Of a stretch of 64,000 nt of DNA, positions 51,759 through 60,356 are shown piece by piece (position 1 is the first letter of the stretch; the number at the start of each line of letters is the position of its first letter). Made by a program: the position numbers and the translations under genes. This DNA is from an uncultured Prevotellaceae bacterium (GTDB lineage Bacteria > Bacteroidota > Bacteroidia > Bacteroidales > Bacteroidaceae): assembly GCA_902767775.1 (NCBI GenBank), contig CACXIP010000002.1:62001-126000 (forward strand), given 5' to 3'. The notes below the pieces were generated by a model. It worked only from the letters and a program-made list of their open reading frames with translations, did not search any database and was not told where the DNA came from.

Positions 51759-51829
51759 TCTCCGGAATCTACTGTCTCTCCGGCCTCTCCAGCCTCTCCG
51801 GAAACTCCGGTCTCCCCGGCATCTCCGGA
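51759..51829. repeat. 9-bp intergenic micro-repeat (CTCCGGAAA type)
   Basis: About eight degenerate words of 9 bp (CTCCGGAAT, CTCCGGCCT, CTCCAGCCT, CTCCGGAAA) lie between the convergent HU and FHA genes. The word is the same as the coding repeat within the HU gene 430 bp upstream. Confidence 0.8.
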
Positions 51830-51835
51830 TTTTTT

Positions 51836-52372
51836 TCATTCCTCGTTTTCTGTCTCCGCAGCTCGGAGAATAATGCTGGTGGCGCCAATGGTGAAGAGCG
51901 TGCCGTCGGTGATGATGCGCCGCTCACGGTCGCCGAGGATTTGGTTGTCAACAAAAGTGCCGGTGTTGCTGGGGCCGTCTCTGAGTACATACCTCAATTT
52001 GCCGCTTTTGTCGCGTGATACCTGAATGACACAATGAAGCATGTCCACACTGGGGTCGTTGGTCTCGATAGGGGTGTTGGTCTTGCTTCCCTTCATATAA
52101 CGGCCGATGGTGTTGTCGCCCATGCGGAGAGGGAGAACTTGCTTGTAATGGAATACGTTCTCAATGACGACAATCGAACCACAGCCTGCTTCGTTGGCCT
52201 GCTCGTCGGGATGGTCTTCCTTTTGTGTGTTCCTAAGACGAGACACACCCATACGAATACCGAACTGCTTGTGGCAGTTCGGACATTCGAAAACCAGCGA
52301 CTGACCGGATTCGTATTTGGTTTCATCAAAAGTGATGAATTCATCACATTTTGGACAGCGAACTCTTTTCAT
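51836..52372 (-). CDS. FHA-domain protein with N-terminal zinc ribbon
   Basis: The 178-residue protein has a zinc ribbon at its N-terminus (C6, C9, C30 and C33) and an FHA domain from about residue 65, with NTIGRYMKG, DPSVDMLHCVIQ and GPSNTGTFVDN, the canonical phosphothreonine-binding loops. FHA domains bind phosphothreonine peptides and often scaffold kinase signalling. It overlaps no gene but lies 1 bp after the HU-CCDC81/SPOR gene, so both are co-transcribed. A link to nucleoid anchoring or cell division is an inference from this neighbourhood. Confidence 0.87.
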   Translation of the reverse strand: MKRVRCPKCDEFITFDETKYESGQSLVFECPNCHKQFGIRMGVSRLRNTQKEDHPDEQANEAGCGSIVVIENVFHYKQVLPLRMGDNTIGRYMKGSKTNTPIETNDPSVDMLHCVIQVSRDKSGKLRYVLRDGPSNTGTFVDNQILGDRERRIITDGTLFTIGATSIILRAAETENEE

Positions 52373-52373
52373 C

Positions 52374-53423
52374 TTACTTCACCTGCATAATCCAACCGCT
52401 CTCCACACTGCCGCTGGCAATGAGTTCCTGAAGCTGGACGTATGCGTCGCCACGCTCGGTATAACTGCCGTAGGCTATGACGTTCTCACCGTTGTAAGTC
52501 ATCAGGACTGCCTTGCGTGCTCCCTTGCTCTTGATGTCGGAGAGAAACATTTTGGCATTCTCAAGAGGAAGACTGTAGGCGAGGACGATGGTGAAGGCAC
52601 CCGATTCGGGTATGACACCTTCTTCCTGGCTTTCCTCAATCATTCTCGACATTTTCTCCAAACCTCCGACAATGGAAAGATCGGCAGTGCTCTCGCTCGC
52701 GGATGAGGCCTCCTGACTTGGCAAGGATAGCATGCCGGCTTCTGATGTGGTGGAAGCGGAGGCAACATCCTCACCAGCGGGCACCGGACGGGCAAAGAGT
52801 ATCAGTGCTACGGCGGCCACGGCGGTGACGGCGAGGTTGCGGAGCAGACTCACCTTGATGCTGATGGTTTTTTCCTCGGAGGGTTGGTAGTTATCGTTGA
52901 TTTGCGACATGATGGTGGCAAGTTTTGAGTTTCGGTGGGTAGAGGCGGGATGGATGATGCTCATGGGCTTGGTATCAAGCACCACCTGCGATGGCACGGC
53001 ATGGCGGAGCAGCGGCATCTCAAATGCCCCAAAGCCGTAGAGCGAAGGGGTGAGGATGCCTGCGGGACAGGGCTCGAACTCATAGCGTCCGTCGCTGTTG
53101 ACAGACAGGGTGCCCAAACCGGCAAAATCATAGCGGCCATTCTTGGCAATGCGCTCCTTGAGCAGGCTTACCTCATGCTCCACACGCCTTACTGCCTCGG
53201 GAAAACTGAGGTCGTAGGCATCTGCGTATGACTGTGCGAGCACAGAGTCGCTCATGTTGAGCTGGGCATTGAAGCCTAATAATCGGCACGGGGGGATAAA
53301 CATGCCGTCGGCTTTGTCGTAGCGGGCGGCGACATGATGGGCCATGAAACCGCCCAGATTGGGCACTATCACGCAGTCATGGCTCAAAAGCAGTATTTCA
53401 ATGTGTCTTCTTAATTCCATCAT
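52374..53423 (-). CDS. HU-CCDC81 and SPOR domain membrane protein
   Basis: The 349-residue protein starts with an HU-CCDC81-type region (DCVIVPNLGGFMAHHVAARY, about 1-60; then a second HU-like part to about 115), has a transmembrane helix (about 191-211) after a cytoplasmic linker, and ends in a SPOR domain (about 272-349, AFTIVLAYSLPLENAKMFL). Proteins with this architecture have been described in Bacteroidetes as likely links between DNA and envelope, since SPOR binds denuded peptidoglycan at division sites. The promoter at 53428-53459 would put the transcript start at the ATG itself. Confidence 0.87.
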   Translation of the reverse strand: MMELRRHIEILLLSHDCVIVPNLGGFMAHHVAARYDKADGMFIPPCRLLGFNAQLNMSDSVLAQSYADAYDLSFPEAVRRVEHEVSLLKERIAKNGRYDFAGLGTLSVNSDGRYEFEPCPAGILTPSLYGFGAFEMPLLRHAVPSQVVLDTKPMSIIHPASTHRNSKLATIMSQINDNYQPSEEKTISIKVSLLRNLAVTAVAAVALILFARPVPAGEDVASASTTSEAGMLSLPSQEASSASESTADLSIVGGLEKMSRMIEESQEEGVIPESGAFTIVLAYSLPLENAKMFLSDIKSKGARKAVLMTYNGENVIAYGSYTERGDAYVQLQELIASGSVESGWIMQVK

Positions 53424-53427
53424 GATG

Positions 53428-53459
53428 CAAAATTACGCTTTTTTACGGACTGTAGCAAA
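53428..53459 (-). promoter_or_regulatory. Promoter of the HU-CCDC81/FHA operon, possibly leaderless
   Basis: On the minus strand TTTG (53459-53456), a 20-bp spacer and TAATTTTG (53435-53428) match the consensus. The -7 ends only 4 bp before the first ATG (53423), so the transcript would begin at or next to the start codon. Confidence 0.62.
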
Positions 53460-53476
53460 ATATTTGGCATGAAATC

Positions 53477-56047
53477 CTATTTTATTTTTGTCTTGATAGT
53501 TTTCAGTGCTGCTGGGGCACTGGAGTTGCCTACCATGATTTCGTATTGGCCAGGTACCACGCGTATGGTGTTGGTGCGTTCATCCCATCCCTCAAACTGC
53601 TCGCGGGGCATGTCGATTTCCAAGGTTTGGCTCTCCTGAGGTGATAGCATGGTGGTGCGGGCATAGCCACGGAGGGTTTTGATTGGGCCCTCGGTGTCGG
53701 CGATACGGCGGATATACACCTGCACGGTCTCAGTGCCTGCCACCTTTCCGGTATTGGTCACTTTCACCTTCACTTTGCCGTTTTTGAAGACGGGTTTGGA
53801 GAAACTGAATGTGGTGTAGCTTAGACCATAGCCGAAGGGGAACAGGGCATCACCCTTGAAATAGCGATAGGTGCGTCCTGCCATGTGGTAGTCGAGGAAA
53901 TCGGGCAGGTCGTTGACGCTCCTGTAAAATGTGATGGGTAGCTTGCCGCTGGGGTTGCAGTCGCCAAAGAGTACGTCGGCAACAGCGTTGCCACCTTCCT
54001 CTCCGGGGTACCATGCCTGAAGGATAGCATCAGCACTTTCTGTCTCAGGCACCAAACCGATGGCACTGCCAGAGCAGTTGATGAACACCACCTTCTTGCC
54101 GGCGGCATGGAGGGCTGCCAATACCTTGCGCTGTGCTTCAGGGAGTTCAATGTCGGTGCGGTCGCCACCTTTGAAACCAGGGGCGTCAACTCGCATTTCC
54201 TCGCCTTCCAGACGGGGAGAGATGCCACCTACGAAGATGACGGTCTCATATCCATCTGCTTGTGCCACAATCTCTTCCATGGTGGGGGTAGCTTTCCTCA
54301 CAATGTCAAAATGGAGGGCTGCCATATCTGAATCCTGTGTGTAGTCCAGTTGGAGTTGGTATTTCTCACCGGCCTTTACCTGAAGCTTGCGCTCGTTGAC
54401 CTGGATGCGGTCGCGGCCGTTCCATACATTGACAAGGGTGTCGCCGTTAATCAGCAGCCGTACTCCGTCGTCAAACTTCATGGTAAATGTCACCATACCG
54501 TCTGTCTTCGGAATGAATGTTCCCTCATAGCGGGCACTGAACTGCTCGAGGTTGACGCCAGGGACAAAAACGGTGTTGCCGCCATTGCTCAGATTGATAG
54601 GCTCTCTGATGGTTGTCGTGACAGCGGGTTCTCCTTGCAGATTTCTGTTGTTGAAATAGGTGGCACGAAGACCTTTACTTCCGTCAGGACTGACGATGTC
54701 GCCAAACAGACTCTCGTCAATTTCGTTTTTGGTCAGGCTGCAGGCGGGGTAATATTTCACATTGCCAACTTTCTTGCGGATGCCCTGTAGGATGGTGGTG
54801 GTGCTTGTGGGATAGCCCGAATAGTTGGCCCATTGCATTACAGAGTCATTGGCATTGGGACCCATCACCATTATTTGGCGGTTGTTTTTGGCGAGGGGTA
54901 GGATGGCACCGCGGTTTTGCAGCAGTGTCATCGACTCTTGTGCCATCTTCAAGGCGAGGTCCTTGTGCTCCCTGCTCGCTACGCAACGCTCGTCCATCTG
55001 TTGCCAGTCAACGAGAGACTCGGGGTCAAAATCGCCCAATTCAAAACGTGCTTTGAGCAGGCGTTTGAGGCTGACGTCTATCTCGGCCTCTGTAATCTCA
55101 CCTGCTGCTACTGCCTCGGGGAGCGTCAGGTAGTTGCTGCCGCACTCCACGTCGGTGCCCGACCTGACAGCCTTGGCGGATGCCTCATGGGCGTTGGCCG
55201 ACACACCGTGGCGACCAGGCCGCCAGAAATCGCTGATGGCTCCGCAGTCGCTCGTTACGATGCCTTTGAATCCCCATTCATCGCGAAGGATTTGCTGCAG
55301 GTAGCGGGTGTTGCCGCAACAGGGGTCACCGTCGATGCGCTGGTAGGCGCACATTACCTCTGCCACCTCTCCTTTTTGAACAAGTGCCTTGAAGGCGGGA
55401 AGGTAGGTCTCCCATAGGTCGCGCTCTGGGACATTCTCAATATTGAACTCATGGCGGTTCCACTCCGGACCGCTGTGTACGGCGAAATGCTTGGCGCAGG
55501 CAAGCAATTTGCGGTATTTGTGGGTGCCGTCTCCCTGAAGGCCACGGACAACGGCAAGTCCCATCTTCTCTGTTAGGAATGGGTCCTCACCGTAGGTTTC
55601 CTGACCACGTCCCCAGCGGGGGTCGCGGAAAATATTGATGTTGGGCGTCCAGAATGAAAGGCTTTGGTATCTCTTGATGACTCCGCTATGGCGTGCGGTG
55701 TTGGCCTTGGCTCGGCCCTCGTTGCCTGCCGCATTGAAGACCTGTAGGAGCAGGGCGTCATCGAAGGAGGCTGCCATGCCGATGGTGGCGGGGAAGACGG
55801 TGGCGAAACCGTTTCTTGCCACTCCGTGCAACACCTCGCTCCACCAGTCAAATTGTGGAATGCCCCACTGCTGGATGGCAGGGGAGGAGTTTTTCATCAG
55901 ACTGACTTTCTCCTTCAGGGTAAGGCGTGAGCAGAGGTCGGCGGCCCGTTGCTCAGAACTCAGATTGGGGTTCTGATACGGATAAGTTTGGGCATGGGTG
56001 ATTAGGCTGATCATGACCAGCAATAATACCAAAGAGTGTCTTTTCAT
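53477..56047 (-). CDS. Glycoside hydrolase family 3 with PA14 domain
   Basis: The 856-residue protein has a signal peptide (1-19), a GH3 N-terminal TIM barrel with nucleophile Asp267 in IVTSDCGA, a C-terminal alpha/beta sandwich, an inserted PA14 domain (about 450-590, FIPKTDGMVTFTMKFDDGVRLLING), and a terminal fibronectin-III-like domain (about 750-850). GH3 enzymes with this build are beta-glucosidases or beta-xylosidases acting from the non-reducing end; sequence alone does not separate them. It is probably periplasmic and works with the other glycosidases in the window. Convergently it faces no partner in operon. Confidence 0.93.
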   Translation of the reverse strand: MKRHSLVLLLVMISLITHAQTYPYQNPNLSSEQRAADLCSRLTLKEKVSLMKNSSPAIQQWGIPQFDWWSEVLHGVARNGFATVFPATIGMAASFDDALLLQVFNAAGNEGRAKANTARHSGVIKRYQSLSFWTPNINIFRDPRWGRGQETYGEDPFLTEKMGLAVVRGLQGDGTHKYRKLLACAKHFAVHSGPEWNRHEFNIENVPERDLWETYLPAFKALVQKGEVAEVMCAYQRIDGDPCCGNTRYLQQILRDEWGFKGIVTSDCGAISDFWRPGRHGVSANAHEASAKAVRSGTDVECGSNYLTLPEAVAAGEITEAEIDVSLKRLLKARFELGDFDPESLVDWQQMDERCVASREHKDLALKMAQESMTLLQNRGAILPLAKNNRQIMVMGPNANDSVMQWANYSGYPTSTTTILQGIRKKVGNVKYYPACSLTKNEIDESLFGDIVSPDGSKGLRATYFNNRNLQGEPAVTTTIREPINLSNGGNTVFVPGVNLEQFSARYEGTFIPKTDGMVTFTMKFDDGVRLLINGDTLVNVWNGRDRIQVNERKLQVKAGEKYQLQLDYTQDSDMAALHFDIVRKATPTMEEIVAQADGYETVIFVGGISPRLEGEEMRVDAPGFKGGDRTDIELPEAQRKVLAALHAAGKKVVFINCSGSAIGLVPETESADAILQAWYPGEEGGNAVADVLFGDCNPSGKLPITFYRSVNDLPDFLDYHMAGRTYRYFKGDALFPFGYGLSYTTFSFSKPVFKNGKVKVKVTNTGKVAGTETVQVYIRRIADTEGPIKTLRGYARTTMLSPQESQTLEIDMPREQFEGWDERTNTIRVVPGQYEIMVGNSSAPAALKTIKTKIK

Positions 56048-56105
56048 GTTGCTTATTTGATAGTATAGTAGTTTGGCTTATTCTTTTTTGGAGAGTAGGG
56101 GATTC

Positions 56106-57947
56106 CTATAACTTTCCAAGAATGTAGTCTACAATCAGCATGGCGTCCGTCACATTGATGGAATTGCTCTCATCGGTGTCGGCATTGATGTAGATGAATA
56201 CTGGTGTGGGTTTGCCAAGGATGTTGTCGATGATGAGCATGACATCTGTGACATTGACAATACCGTTGCCGTCCACATCGCCCCAAAGCTTGTTGATGTC
56301 ATCGCCTATCTTGGTGGTGGTGATGTCGTCGGCTGCATCTACTCCGCTTACATCAAGATAGCAGGTGTTGTTGGCAATATAGGTGAGAGGGGCGTTGTTG
56401 TTGGTGGGGTCTGTGAGGTTTTCCTTTCCGAAGGTGGCATTTTTTGAGAGAATGCGCATGGTGGCAGGATTGAATGCTGTGCGGTAGTTGGCGGGGTCAC
56501 CGCTCTCGTCATTGAGCCATATTTCTCCTTTGAGCAGGTTGGTCTCGATAGGCTCAAGGGTTTCTGTGATGGGCATCATGCGGTTCTCGCGCGGTGTGGT
56601 GCCATTGCACTCGAGCAGAACTGCGGTGAAGGCGGGCACCTTGCCGTTTCTCACTTCTTTGAGGTGTACCTCACCTTCGCTCGTGAACTTGTCCACGGTA
56701 TAGGCTTTCATACCGTCGCGGCACTCATAGGCGAATGGGGTATACATCGTCGTATAGTACTTACCGTCTTTTAGGGTACTGGCATCTGCCTTTGCTCCGA
56801 TGTAGTTGGTGTCGAAATGCTCCTCATCGACGATGTGGAAACGCCAAGCATAGTCCCTGTTGTAGTTCCAACGGTTCCAAATGCCTGGACTATGGCAGCT
56901 GCCTATGCGCTCCATCTGCCTTTTGCCAGTGTCAGCGTAGCCGTTGTCTTTCAGATAACCGGTAAATCCATTATGGCTTGCGAAGATGAAATACTCGTCT
57001 TTCTCGAAGTTCTCCATCTGGAAATGCTGGTCGCTGATGTCGTAAGTGCTGATGCCCTGACTTGAGATGGCTACGTCGTTGAGGCCGCCCATACCATTGG
57101 GAGTTCCTGTGATATTCAGCAGGAAGGCTGGCGAATTGCGTATCTCGCTGTTGTTTTCATCTACCAGCATCATGGAGTTGAGGAAATAGCGCTGGTCTTC
57201 ATTGAAGGTTCCCTCTGAATTGCCGCAGACTCCGAAGAATCGCTTGGTGCCAACATCCTGCATAAGGACGAAAATACCCTCGTCATCCACACCACTTGGC
57301 TCAAAGATGGCGGTGTACACCCCTTTGTTGGCATTGGACACCTTAAAGGAGAGGGGGTTGTCGGTGATGAGGGTAGTCTGGTTGTTGCGCCTCCATCCCT
57401 TGAAACGGCCACTAAGAGGGTCGGGGTTGGCGGTCATCGTGATATCGTCGCCAATTTGGTTGGTGGGGATGTCTATCGACACAGTGCCGAGTGTCTCGTC
57501 AGACGAGACAGGATAGGCAACGCCATATTTGGCAAAATAGGCCTTGTAGCGTGTAACCTGCGGATCTGTTTTGTCTGTATGGGTGGAAGTCACCAAGTCG
57601 GATGTATGGCGGGCATTGCTGAAAATGGTCTCCTTGTTGTTCTCCACCCTTGCCCAGTGGGTGAACATATAGCCGTCTTCGGGCTGGGCATAGAGGTAGG
57701 CGGTGACCGTGACGGTCTTCACGTTGGGCAACGACCCCTCGGAGAAAACAGAGGTGCCATAATAGTCTTTGTAACTTACCGTCTCGGGATCCAACTCTTT
57801 GTTGGATGCGTACACCTTTCCTGCTCCCGTCTCATTGGGCTGCACCACAAACTTGTAGTAGAACGTGGAACCGCCTGCTGCCTGAGCGGTTGTGCAGATA
57901 GTGAGCATAAGGAGAAATAGGGTAAATATCTTTTTCATTTTCATCAA
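56106..57947 (-). CDS. Secreted protein with InlB-type repeats and C-terminal dockerin repeats
   Basis: The 613-residue protein has a signal peptide (about 1-24, TAQAAGG). Early parts (80-210) contain EDGYMFTHWARV and GRFKGWRRNNQTT, like InlB B-repeat or Listeria-Bacteroides repeats. The middle is of unknown function. The last 65 residues carry two dockerin calcium-loop repeats: DVDGNGIVNVTDVMLIID and DTDESNSINVTDAMLIVDYI. It is the second dockerin protein in the window (see 25396), and again no cohesin partner is visible. It is expected at the cell surface or outside; start choice among M1, M2 and M4 is open. Confidence 0.82.
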   Translation of the reverse strand: MMKMKKIFTLFLLMLTICTTAQAAGGSTFYYKFVVQPNETGAGKVYASNKELDPETVSYKDYYGTSVFSEGSLPNVKTVTVTAYLYAQPEDGYMFTHWARVENNKETIFSNARHTSDLVTSTHTDKTDPQVTRYKAYFAKYGVAYPVSSDETLGTVSIDIPTNQIGDDITMTANPDPLSGRFKGWRRNNQTTLITDNPLSFKVSNANKGVYTAIFEPSGVDDEGIFVLMQDVGTKRFFGVCGNSEGTFNEDQRYFLNSMMLVDENNSEIRNSPAFLLNITGTPNGMGGLNDVAISSQGISTYDISDQHFQMENFEKDEYFIFASHNGFTGYLKDNGYADTGKRQMERIGSCHSPGIWNRWNYNRDYAWRFHIVDEEHFDTNYIGAKADASTLKDGKYYTTMYTPFAYECRDGMKAYTVDKFTSEGEVHLKEVRNGKVPAFTAVLLECNGTTPRENRMMPITETLEPIETNLLKGEIWLNDESGDPANYRTAFNPATMRILSKNATFGKENLTDPTNNNAPLTYIANNTCYLDVSGVDAADDITTTKIGDDINKLWGDVDGNGIVNVTDVMLIIDNILGKPTPVFIYINADTDESNSINVTDAMLIVDYILGKL

Positions 57948-57984
57948 TTTCGCTGTTTTTTACTCTAATACAATGTTCTCGATG

Positions 57985-57992
57985 CAAAATTA
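57985..57992 (-). promoter_or_regulatory. Putative -7 element for the dockerin protein gene at 56106
   Basis: On the minus strand it reads TAATTTTG (TAnnTTTG), 37 bp before the start. No TTTG is found at 19-20 bp upstream. Confidence 0.4.
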
Positions 57993-58131
57993 GACAATTA
58001 TTTGCATTTTTAGATGATTGGTAAATAGATTTTAAGTTTTCTTTAGAGGAAACCATTCAAAACTTGTCAATTTTATGCCAAACTTATGTCTAAGCTCCCA
58101 ATTATCAATCCTATCCCCCAAGCATATGCCC

Positions 58132-58240
58132 AGTCTCCCAGTTCCTAAATCCCCTAAATGCCCAAACACCTAAACGACTAAACAACCAAACAACCAAACG
58201 CCTAAACGACCAAACGACCAACCCCCCAAACGACCAATAG
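58132..58240. repeat. 8-bp intergenic micro-repeat (CCTAAACG/ACCAAACG type)
   Basis: About 12 degenerate 8-bp words (CCTAAACG, ACTAAACA, ACCAAACA, ACCAAACG) fill the centre of the 433-bp gap between the divergent dockerin and GSCFA genes. No ORF of interest crosses it. It is too short and degenerate in unit for CRISPR. Confidence 0.82.
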
Positions 58241-58290
58241 GCAAAATGAATGTTACATAACAAAATCTCTGCAAAAACTTTTCTCTATGT

Positions 58291-58321
58291 TTTGCTTTTC
58301 AATCGTCTTGCACTATCTTTG
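58291..58321 (+). promoter_or_regulatory. Promoter of the GSCFA gene
   Basis: TTTG at 58291-58294, a 19-bp spacer and TATCTTTG at 58314-58321 match the Bacteroidota consensus exactly, 60 bp before the ATG. Confidence 0.75.
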
Positions 58322-58380
58322 CATCATCAACCGACCTCATAATTGATAAATCATTTGTCTAAACTCCAAAATAACAAATA

Positions 58381-59187
58381 ATGCTTTTCCGTACTGTAGT
58401 CGATATTCCTGCCCCTTCTTTCCGCATCCCTCCATTTGAGCGGATGTTGTTCGTTGGTTCCTGCTTCGCCGACAGCATCGGACAACGTTTTGTTGAAGAG
58501 CGGTTCCGAGCTGTGGTCAATCCTTTTGGCGTGATGTACAATCCAGCCAGCATCCTGCATAGCGTGGAGCGGTGGTTGCGGCAGACCGACGAACCGCCGA
58601 GGGTGACATTCCTCACGCTGGGCACCAATCATGTGTATGTGCTCAAGGAAACGGGCGAGATAGTCGACAATTGCCAGAAACGCCCTCAACGGCTGTTTCG
58701 TGAGGAGGCGCTCTCGGTGGAGGAATGCGTGGATTACCTATCCAAGGCGGTTGACTTGTTGAGAAAGGCATGCCAGGAGGTGAGGGTGGTGATGACAGTC
58801 AGCCCTATCCGCTATGCCAAATATGGCTTCCATGGCAGCGCGCTCTCCAAGGCGGTGCTTCTTCTGGCTGCTGAGGAATCGCAGAAGCTCTTCCCTGATG
58901 TGGTGTGCTATTTTCCTGCCTATGAGGTTGTCAACGACGAACTCCGTGACTATCGTTTCTATCAGTCGGATATGCTGCATCCTTCACAGCAGGCGGTGGA
59001 TTATATTTGGGAACGTTTGTCTGAGTCTTATCTCAGCGATGATGCCCGCCTTTTCATCAGCGAGTGGAAACCCATCCGTGAGGCGTTGGCTCACCGGCCC
59101 TTCCATCCCGAATCAGAGGAATACAAAACCTTCATCCAGCAAACTCGCATGAAGGCCAAGGCTTTGGAGGAAAAGTGGGGAATATAA
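58381..59187 (+). CDS. GSCFA-domain protein
   Basis: The 268-residue protein contains the eponymous GSCFA motif (LFVGSCFADSIG, near 23-33) and LTLGTNHVYV near 80, then HPSQQAVDYIWERL near 200, which fit the GSCFA family. The family looks like SGNH-type hydrolases with a Ser in GS and His in the C-terminal DxxHPS motif (here DMLHPSQ), so an esterase or acyl-hydrolase activity on a glycan or lipid is plausible. No signal peptide is seen. It is a single-gene unit with its own promoter and terminator. Confidence 0.9.
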   Translation: MLFRTVVDIPAPSFRIPPFERMLFVGSCFADSIGQRFVEERFRAVVNPFGVMYNPASILHSVERWLRQTDEPPRVTFLTLGTNHVYVLKETGEIVDNCQKRPQRLFREEALSVEECVDYLSKAVDLLRKACQEVRVVMTVSPIRYAKYGFHGSALSKAVLLLAAEESQKLFPDVVCYFPAYEVVNDELRDYRFYQSDMLHPSQQAVDYIWERLSESYLSDDARLFISEWKPIREALAHRPFHPESEEYKTFIQQTRMKAKALEEKWGI

Positions 59188-59216
59188 AAGCCACCGCACT
59201 TAACGAGCGGTGGCTT
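59188..59216. terminator. Bidirectional terminator between GSCFA and lipoprotein genes
   Basis: A perfect 10-bp stem (59188-59197 and 59207-59216) with a 9-base loop lies directly after the GSCFA stop, between two convergent genes. The plus-strand side continues CTGTAT and not a T run, so it may work mainly through stem strength. Confidence 0.65.
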
Positions 59217-59248
59217 CTGTATGATAATACTGATGAAATGTGTTGCCT

Positions 59249-59791
59249 TTACTGGACAAAAATCATGTTGCCGGCGCCTTTCTCCCAGAACGACTTGCTG
59301 GTGAGAATCTGAGTTGACTCGCGGAAAACATCGATGTTGAAGCCTTCCTCGGCGATGCTGACGATGGCTTTGAATTTCTGACCGGTCACTTGATAACCGG
59401 CTGGTCCCACATAGGTGTGAGTGCCTACCACCTCAACTTCGTTCTTGCCATCCGAAGTGCTCTGCTTGGATGCACTGGGGGCAGTAGCTTCGGATTCGGT
59501 GTCGGAGTCTGACTCACCTTCCATCTTCTCATCGGCAAACTCCAGTTTGATGACCGAAACCGTGTTCTCCACATAGTTGCTGCCCTTGAAGCAGTCACCA
59601 TAATGCTGCGAGAAGAAGGATTCTAGCAAACCGGTGTAGAAAGCCTTGGTCTTGGGGAGGGTCTGCAGTGCCTCTATTTCTTCAGTCTGACCAATGGAGG
59701 GTCGGTCTTCACCTGAATTTTTCTCTTCTTTCTTGCAGGAGCATAGGCAAAGCACCATGCTTAATATCAACAAAAATGTTCTATTTTTCAT
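59249..59791 (-). CDS. Putative lipoprotein of unknown function
   Basis: From the ATG at 59791 the 180-residue protein begins MKNRTFLLILSMVLCLCSCK, a lipoprotein signal with a Cys-rich lipobox. A Ser/Glu/Asp-rich low-complexity segment (about 98-125, GESDSDTESEATAPSAS) follows a globular helical part, and the C-terminus resembles a small beta domain (HTYVGPAGYQVTGQKFKAIV). No known motif. A promoter at 59813-59843 supports this start. It probably sits in the outer or inner membrane. Confidence 0.75.
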   Translation of the reverse strand: MKNRTFLLILSMVLCLCSCKKEEKNSGEDRPSIGQTEEIEALQTLPKTKAFYTGLLESFFSQHYGDCFKGSNYVENTVSVIKLEFADEKMEGESDSDTESEATAPSASKQSTSDGKNEVEVVGTHTYVGPAGYQVTGQKFKAIVSIAEEGFNIDVFRESTQILTSKSFWEKGAGNMIFVQ

Positions 59792-59812
59792 AACCATTGA
59801 GTTTATAGGCCA

Positions 59813-59843
59813 CAAAATTAGCAAAAAAAAGATACTCAGCAAA
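59813..59843 (-). promoter_or_regulatory. Promoter of the lipoprotein gene
   Basis: On the minus strand TTTG (59843-59840), a 19-bp spacer and TAATTTTG (59820-59813) match the Bacteroidota consensus, 22 bp before the ATG at 59791. Confidence 0.7.
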
Positions 59844-59934
59844 CCTTAGAATGAAAAATGTAAAAAAGTGGGGCATTTTTCTCTTTAAAAAATATTATTA
59901 CTTGTCCAATGGACTAATAATCCGCTTTTTTCAC

Positions 59935-59942
59935 TACCTTTG
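59935..59942 (+). promoter_or_regulatory. -7 element of rnpB
   Basis: TACCTTTG matches TAnnTTTG and ends 6 bp before the first base of the P1 helix, exactly where transcription should begin. No good -33 TTTG lies 19-20 bp upstream. Confidence 0.55.
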
Positions 59943-59948
59943 CAGATT

Positions 59949-60322
59949 GGAAACAGATTCCCGGTCTGTCGCTGGCAGCTCCTGTATGCTGCGAGAGGAA
60001 AGTCCGGGCAGCATAGGGCATCCCACTTCTGAAAATGGAAGCTGTTGGCGACAGCAGGTTGATGCAGAAGAAAACAACCGCCGCCCCTCAGGACGGTAAG
60101 GGTGAGAAGGTGGTGTAAGAGACCACCAGCCGATGGGTGATCATCGGGCTGTGCACACTGGGAGCTGCAAGTTCGCGTATACCATCGTCTGAGGGTAGCC
60201 CGCCCGACTAACTCCGATGGAGGGTAGAACGCTGGAGCCTATGGGTGACTGTAGGCGTAGATAAATGACAGACAGTGTCGTTCGCGGCACGACAGAACCC
60301 GGCTTATAGGGGGTCTGTTTCC
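59949..60322 (+). ncRNA. rnpB: RNase P RNA (class A)
   Basis: The hallmark GAGGAAAGTCCGGGC (P4 and J3/4 region) appears near 59992 and the matching ACAGAACCCGGCTTATAG near 60292-60309. The ends pair to form P1: GGAAACAGA (59949-59957) with TCTGTTTCC (60314-60322). The length of about 374 bases fits bacterial class A RNA. A run of six T follows at once and ends the transcript. RNase P trims 5-prime ends of pre-tRNAs. Confidence 0.95.
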
Positions 60323-60356
60323 TTTTTTAAAATTGCAGTTAACTTCTCAAAAAGAG

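Noticed and set aside
58132..58240. CRISPR-like array
   Set aside because: Units are only 8 bp, degenerate and without spacers; no cas genes are in the window. The 84-bp and 30-bp tandem repeats also lack spacers.
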